This document shows positions 20,935 to 21,834 of a stretch of 21,834 nt of DNA, piece by piece; position 1 is the stretch's first letter, and each line of letters opens with the position of its first letter. The position numbers and the translations under genes were made by a program. The notes under the pieces were generated by a model, which had not been told where the DNA came from, ran no database searches, and saw nothing but the letters and a program-made list of their open reading frames with translations. Source of the DNA: Candidatus Manganitrophaceae bacterium (GTDB lineage: Bacteria; Nitrospirota; Nitrospiria; SBBL01; Manganitrophaceae); NCBI GenBank assembly GCA_004297235.1, contig SCUR01000001.1:1-21834 (forward strand), written 5' to 3'.

Positions 20935-21834
20935 CTATGCCGATTTGATTCCCTTCTCCCGCTCGTAGAGGAGGACCGGCTGGCCGGTTCCGTTGATCAC
21001 CTCTTCGGTAATGACGCACTCCTTCACGTTCTTGAGCGAGGGGAGCTCGTACATCAGCTCGAGCATCACCTCTTCCAAGATCGATCGAAGGCCGCGGGCG
21101 CCGGTTTTCTGCGCGAACGATTTCTTCGCGACGGCGGCGAGCGCGCTGTCGGTAAATTTCAATTTCACCTTCTCGAGCGAGAAGAGCTTTTCATACTGCT
21201 TCACGAGGGCGCTCTTCGGTTCGGTCAGGATGCGCATCAGGGCGGTCTCTTCCAGATCTTCCAGCGTGGCGGTGACCGGAAGGCGTCCGACGAATTCGGG
21301 AATCAATCCAAACTTGATCAGGTCTTCCCCTTGAACCATCATCAAGAGCTCGCCGAGCCGGCGATCGGTCTTCCCCTTGACGTCGGCGCCGAATCCCATC
21401 GACTTTTTGTGAATGCGCTGTTCGATCAACTGCTCGAGACCGACGAACGCGCCGCCGCAGATGAAGAGGATGTTGGTGGTGTCGACCTGGATGAATTCCT
21501 GATGCGGATGCTTTCTTCCCCCTTGCGGCGGAACATTCGCGACCGTTCCTTCGATCAACTTCAGAAGGGCCTGCTGAACCCCTTCGCCCGAGACGTCGCG
21601 GGTAATTGAGGGGGATTCGCTCTTCCGGGAGATCTTGTCGATCTCGTCGATATAGACGATTCCCTTCTCGGCCTTCTCGACGTCATAGTCGGCGGCTTGC
21701 AATAGCTTGAGGATGATGTTCTCGACATCTTCGCCGACATAGCCGGCTTCGGTCAGCGTGGTCGCATCGGCGATGGTGAAGGGAACATCGAGGATGCGGG
21801 CCATCGTCTGCGCCAGGAGGGTTTTCCCGGTGCC
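20935..21834 (-). CDS. clpX: ATP-dependent Clp protease ATP-binding subunit ClpX, C-terminal part (5' end outside window)
   Basis: About 299 residues of ClpX, starting at the window edge with the Walker A motif GTGKT. In order: pore-1 loop AGYVGEDVE, Walker B IVYIDEIDKI, the RKH loop GGRKHPHQE, sensor-1 NILFICGGAF, the ClpP-docking IGF-type loop (here MGFGADVK), LIPEFVGRLPV and sensor-2 GARGLRS. ClpX unfolds tagged proteins and passes them to ClpP. The N-terminal zinc-binding domain is outside the window, and clpP presumably lies further upstream. The stop codon is TAG at 20935, followed by a strong terminator. Confidence 0.97.
   Translation of the reverse strand, partial: GTGKTLLAQTMARILDVPFTIADATTLTEAGYVGEDVENIILKLLQAADYDVEKAEKGIVYIDEIDKISRKSESPSITRDVSGEGVQQALLKLIEGTVANVPPQGGRKHPHQEFIQVDTTNILFICGGAFVGLEQLIEQRIHKKSMGFGADVKGKTDRRLGELLMMVQGEDLIKFGLIPEFVGRLPVTATLEDLEETALMRILTEPKSALVKQYEKLFSLEKVKLKFTDSALAAVAKKSFAQKTGARGLRSILEEVMLELMYELPSLKNVKECVITEEVINGTGQPVLLYEREKGIKSA

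Overview
The window is dense, fairly GC-rich bacterial chromosome (19 complete protein genes, two partial ones at the edges, no tRNA, rRNA, CRISPR array or intact insertion sequence seen). Gene content (Cu(I) P-type ATPase with cupredoxins, c-type cytochrome, S1/P1 nuclease, MreB, EttA, ClpX, HbpS-like haem protein) points to a Gram-negative-type, respiring, free-living bacterium. My impression from protein style is Nitrospirota or a neighbouring environmental phylum, but this is recognition from memory and not a database result.

Layout. 1-8279 is read on the + strand: the tail of an unidentified membrane protein; an SDR oxidoreductase; a DUF502 membrane protein; a copper module (YHS/HMBD-bearing CopA-type ATPase followed by a secreted protein with two cupredoxin domains); a TraB/GumN-family protein overlapping a secreted S1/P1-type nuclease and a small helical protein of unknown function; a 363-base gap carrying a dRS3-like palindrome and leader hairpins; and a monohaem cytochrome c. 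8287-10466 is on the - strand: a stand-alone mreB and, upstream of it, an extended-SDR epimerase/reductase. A divergent control region (10467-10688) with a CRP/FNR-like dyad and a 12-bp tandem repeat separates this from a VOC-fold protein (+). A single-domain secreted cupredoxin (-) is divergent from a DUF485 protein/ActP-type acetate symporter/duplicated DUF2845 cluster (+), followed by ettA (+) with a strong terminator. Next are a histone-H1-like DUF6496 protein (-), an Fpg/Nei-type DNA glycosylase (+), and then a - strand block: a secreted HbpS/GlcG-like haem-binding protein, a class-I glutamine amidotransferase-like gamma-glutamyl hydrolase fused end-to-start with an oligopeptide-binding lipoprotein, and the 3' part of clpX with its terminator.

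Working together. Genes 1937-5308 look like a copper efflux/periplasmic copper handling pair. The DUF485 and symporter genes form the usual YjcH/ActP pair for acetate or short-chain carboxylate uptake. The peptide-binding lipoprotein and C26 hydrolase suggest capture and cleavage of gamma-glutamyl peptides, though no permease genes are in view. Several promoters can be read: two (VOC and DUF485 genes) share an almost identical core, TTGACG-N17/18-TATTCTGC. The points most worth a second look are the non-canonical catalytic motif of the SDR, the repeated Cys-X9-His-X4-Met copper sites of the di-cupredoxin, the regulatory dyads around 9364-9431 and 10528-10658, and the peptide-binding gene whose start codon sits directly behind a terminator without a visible Shine-Dalgarno.
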